DNA of 5,422 nucleotides from UBA6382 sp963631415. Lineage in GTDB: Bacteria; Bacteroidota; Bacteroidia; Bacteroidales; Bacteroidaceae. The notes below the pieces were generated by a model, which did not search any database, was not told the origin of the DNA, and worked only from the letters and a program-made list of their open reading frames with translations. This document shows positions 5,133-5,422 of the stretch, in pieces (positions within the stretch are counted from its first letter, which is position 1; every line of letters starts with the position of its first letter). Location of the stretch: contig CAVGQS010000150.1 of NCBI GenBank assembly GCA_963631415.1, positions 1 to 5,422 on the forward strand, read 5' to 3'. Both the position numbers and the translations under genes were made by a program.

Positions 5133-5166
5133 GGAACGAGTGGCAGAATGGTTCCACGCTTTTTTT
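5130..5166 (+). terminator. Intrinsic terminator of the 6S-like transcript
   Basis: A perfect 8-bp stem CGTGGAAC/GTTCCACG (5130-5137 with 5151-5158) with a 13-nt loop is followed by C and seven T residues (5160-5166). The 5' arm shares bases 5130-5132 with the closing helix of the upstream RNA, so the two structures compete. Processing or trimming to about 5132 would leave the closed rod. Confidence 0.8.
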
Positions 5167-5347
5167 GTACCTATACTAAAATGAAAATCAGTGCATTGGG
5201 GACGTGCAGTACGTTGAATGACGACAGATTGCTTAAGGAATTTCAAGGCGTATTATATGTGCGTGGATGCAACAAGTACCACTCAATAACTCACCGCCTT
5301 ATGTAGTTCTTGACATTAGAATTAAATAACGGAACAAATAAAAAGTT
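5167..5347 (+). other. Gene-free gap before the last gene
   Basis: No convincing feature is seen. A 41-codon frame (5181-5306) has no family resemblance I recognise. No TAnnTTTG element is present; TTGACA at 5310-5315 is not followed by a good -10 box. The last 30 bases before the next ATG are A+T-rich, as is common upstream of Bacteroidetes starts. Confidence 0.3.
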
Positions 5348-5422
5348 ATGGCACAAATCGAATTTGATAGCATCGAGCCCATTGATAATAGAATCCAAAA
5401 ATATCTGGATCTTTGCAAAACA
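5348..5422 (+). CDS. N-terminal fragment of an unidentified protein
   Basis: An ATG at 5348 opens a frame that stays open for 25 codons to the window edge, beginning MAQIEFDSIEPIDNRIQ. It is preceded by an A-rich stretch (AACAAATAAAAAG) of the kind seen before Bacteroidetes start codons. The segment is acidic and probably helical, with no signal peptide. It is too short for family assignment. The start follows the 6S-like transcript terminator by about 180 nt, so it is probably expressed from its own promoter. Confidence 0.5.
   Translation, partial: MAQIEFDSIEPIDNRIQKYLDLCKT

Noticed and set aside
4515..5157. Minus-strand open frames of 93, 78 and 86 codons across the ncRNA region
   Set aside because: They have no recognisable family motifs, overlap each other, and much of their span is explained by the structured plus-strand RNA.
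4843..5166. RNase P RNA, tmRNA or SRP RNA
   Set aside because: None of their conserved core sequences (RNase P GAGGAAAGTCC, the tmRNA tRNA-like ends, the SRP GGTCAGGTCC loop) were found on either strand.
5181..5306. Small 41-codon frame after the terminator
   Set aside because: No promoter, no family resemblance, and short enough to occur by chance.
1..5422. CRISPR array or tRNA genes
   Set aside because: No regularly spaced repeat-spacer units and no cloverleaf with conserved T-arm GTTCRA were found.

Overview
The window looks like an accessory, toxin-antitoxin-rich stretch of a Bacteroidetes chromosome, probably Bacteroidales (Prevotella/Bacteroides-like). The evidence is several promoter elements of the Bacteroidetes type (TTTG, a spacer of about 18-20 bp, then TAnnTTTG), weak Shine-Dalgarno sequences, and protein families common in that phylum. 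Genus is not determinable from what I can see.

Layout, left to right. Positions 1-421 hold the decayed 3' end of an AlbA-type ATP-binding transcriptional regulator; its C-terminal winged helix is readable but the frame is broken upstream. A consensus promoter at 449-480 and palindromes at 531-562 precede an intact two-gene hipBA-type operon (561-872 and 880-2370), encoding an XRE-family antitoxin/repressor and a HipA-family kinase toxin with an extra C-terminal segment of about 75 residues. Convergent to it, on the minus strand, is a G+C-rich DAACS/SLC1-type symporter gene (2397-3548) whose substrate and sodium-site residues are strongly non-canonical.

Further right, also on the minus strand, is an AbiE-type locus. 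An intact AbiEi-like antitoxin (3937-4554) has its own promoter. Its stop codon overlaps by four bases the ATG of a second gene, which keeps only an AbiEii-like start before frameshifting into a short coiled-coil tail with 21-bp repeats (3654-3940). The toxin core is absent, so the antitoxin appears to be an orphan.

The main non-coding discovery is on the plus strand. Positions 4927-5132 fold into one long rod closed by a perfect 9-bp helix, with further nested helices of 7 and 8 bp, a large central bubble and an apical hairpin. This is the architecture and length of 6S RNA. It lies downstream of a TATATTTG promoter element and phased A-tracts, and ends in a strong intrinsic terminator (5130-5166). 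After a short gap the first 25 codons of an unrecognised gene run off the right edge.

Functionally, hipBA and the AbiE remnant are stress or anti-phage modules around a housekeeping transporter and a candidate global RNA-polymerase regulator. Nothing in the sequence shows that these parts act together as one system.
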